A DNA stretch of 17,139 bases from Asterionellopsis glacialis (Eukaryota > Bacillariophyta > Plagiogrammaphyceae > Rhaphoneidales > Asterionellopsidaceae), in contig WKLE02003773.1 of NCBI GenBank assembly GCA_014885115.2, positions 1 to 17,139 of the forward strand, written 5' to 3'. Within the stretch, counting starts at the first letter, position 1. The number at the start of each line of letters is the position of its first letter. This document shows, in pieces, positions 16,473 to 17,139 of this stretch. The notes below the pieces were generated by a model that was not told the origin of the DNA, searched no databases, and saw only the letters and a program-made list of their open reading frames with translations. The position numbers were made by a program, and so were the translations under genes.

Positions 16473-17139
16473 TCTAGAAGATGATAAACACAAGTCAACG
16501 ATGCTAAGAAACCTAAGGAAACAGAGAGAAATAAAGTAATTATTTTTAAAATTAAAAGGTTTCTGAAAGAAAGAAAACAACAGCGGAATCAATTCTATTT
16601 GAGTACCTACCAAACCATGCATTAACCTGAAAGAATGCACTACTTGGACTGAAGTCACCAAATTGTCAGTGATTAATGAATATAATCTTCCGCGCAATCA
16701 AACTCACTTCAGTCAAGCAAATTCCACTCCATTTAACATCCTTCCCTTAAAAGAACAGATACCATTCTCGGGCATCAGCAAGGCATCAGACTTAATTCTG
16801 GAAGGCAATTATAATGATGCCAACATTGACAACATAACCAATTTATTTATTCAGCATCTGAAATACAGAATTGAACATCCTAAGGACACACCAGAAATGT
16901 CAATACATACCTTCGTTGGAAAAATTTGAAACAGGAAGGAATCCACGTTCACATCACCATCCGGCGTTCACCTTGGCCATTACCATGCCTTGATAAAACC
17001 CCATGACATCCCACAATCTGACAAAGAAACTTATGCAGCCATCAAAACCAAGAGAACGTCATTACTTGAAACTCGCACAAAAATGACTAACTACTCTCTT
17101 TCTCTCTCTCTGTCTCTCTCTCTCTCTCTCTTTCTCTCT
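16473..17139 (+). pseudogene. LINE ORF2: start of reverse transcriptase, cut by the window edge
   Basis: 16473-16630 is a Lys/Arg-rich linker with several stops (KRFLKERKQQRNQFYLS). From about 16632 frame 1 reads CTTWTEVTKLSVINEYNLPR, NQTHFSQANSTPFNILPL and GNYNDANIDNITNLF. A TGA (16927-16929) follows, where the minus copy has an Asn/Trp, and then SPSGVHLGHYHALIKPHDIP, the conserved N-terminal RT block of this family. The frame then runs into a CT microsatellite, so the catalytic RT motifs lie beyond the window or were displaced. The minus-strand copy at 655-1490 shows what follows in this family. Confidence 0.82.
17094..17139. repeat. CT dinucleotide microsatellite inside the RT
   Basis: Near-pure (CT)n with single G and T interruptions, running to the window end. 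It begins within codons for NYSL, where the minus-strand copy reads NYSLPTRHSYKRW without any repeat. Confidence 0.95.

Larger units (their letters stand above)
13214..17139 (+). mobile_element. LINE-type (non-LTR) retrotransposon, continues past the window edge
   Basis: Two-ORF layout: ORF1 (13214-14952), a 212-bp spacer, and ORF2 (from 15165) with an apurinic-type endonuclease followed by reverse transcriptase. The RT is cut by the window edge. Same family as the minus-strand copy at 655-2560, but this copy keeps the 5' half. Stops and frameshifts show it is inactive. Protein style is that of diatom EEP-RT elements (from memory). Confidence 0.85.

Noticed and set aside
1..17139. CRISPR array, tRNA, rRNA, operon or prokaryotic defence system
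   Set aside because: No regularly spaced repeats, cloverleaf, ribosome-binding sites or compact gene order. The content is eukaryotic retroelements.

Overview
This is a eukaryotic, AT-rich, transposon-dense accessory region. I find no intact host gene, no RNA gene and no prokaryotic feature. The style of the retroelement proteins points to a stramenopile, most likely a diatom: the Gypsy gag has the QKRYM-RFLRKP and FGISSTWRKEM signatures, and the non-LTR elements carry a GDFN...DHRG endonuclease followed by an RT with a SPSG-HLGHY motif. That assignment is inferred from remembered family signatures, not from a search.

Layout. 1-654 is non-coding, with two 40-bp tandem repeats at 457-536. About 655-2560 on the minus strand is a decayed piece of a LINE-type element (endonuclease end plus start of the reverse transcriptase). 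3802-10029 on the minus strand is a 5'-truncated LINE flanked by a perfect 20-bp target-site duplication (3782-3801 and 10030-10049). It consists of two tandem copies of the ORF2 C-terminal tail plus a 3' UTR ending in an A-run. A whole Ty3/Gypsy LTR retrotransposon (4721-9598, plus strand) sits inside its second tail copy, with a 5-bp TSD (TATAT/TATCT, one mutation). The Gypsy has both LTRs, gag, protease, RT, RNase H and integrase in the usual order, all broken by stops and frameshifts. Beyond the LINE, 10050-10855 (minus) looks like a decayed Tc1/mariner-type transposase with a candidate 100-bp spliceosomal intron, and about 10941-11345 (minus) holds an unrecognised coding remnant. 12079-12580 holds a pair of about 115-bp direct repeats. 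13214-17139 (plus) is a second, longer copy of the LINE family seen at 655-2560: ORF1 is followed by ORF2 with endonuclease and the first part of the RT. It runs into a CT microsatellite at the window edge.

History. The nesting gives a relative order: the transposase relic and flanking DNA were there first, the truncated LINE jumped in, and the Gypsy element later jumped into the LINE. The LTRs differ at 10 of their first 60 positions, so the Gypsy insertion itself is old. None of the elements could now make an intact enzyme from its own copy. The clearest observations are the LINE with its exact TSD and doubled tail, the Gypsy nested in it, and the CRE-type palindromes in the LTRs. The Tc1-like relic with its intron and the orphan coding remnant are less certain. 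I see no convincing novel functional system here.
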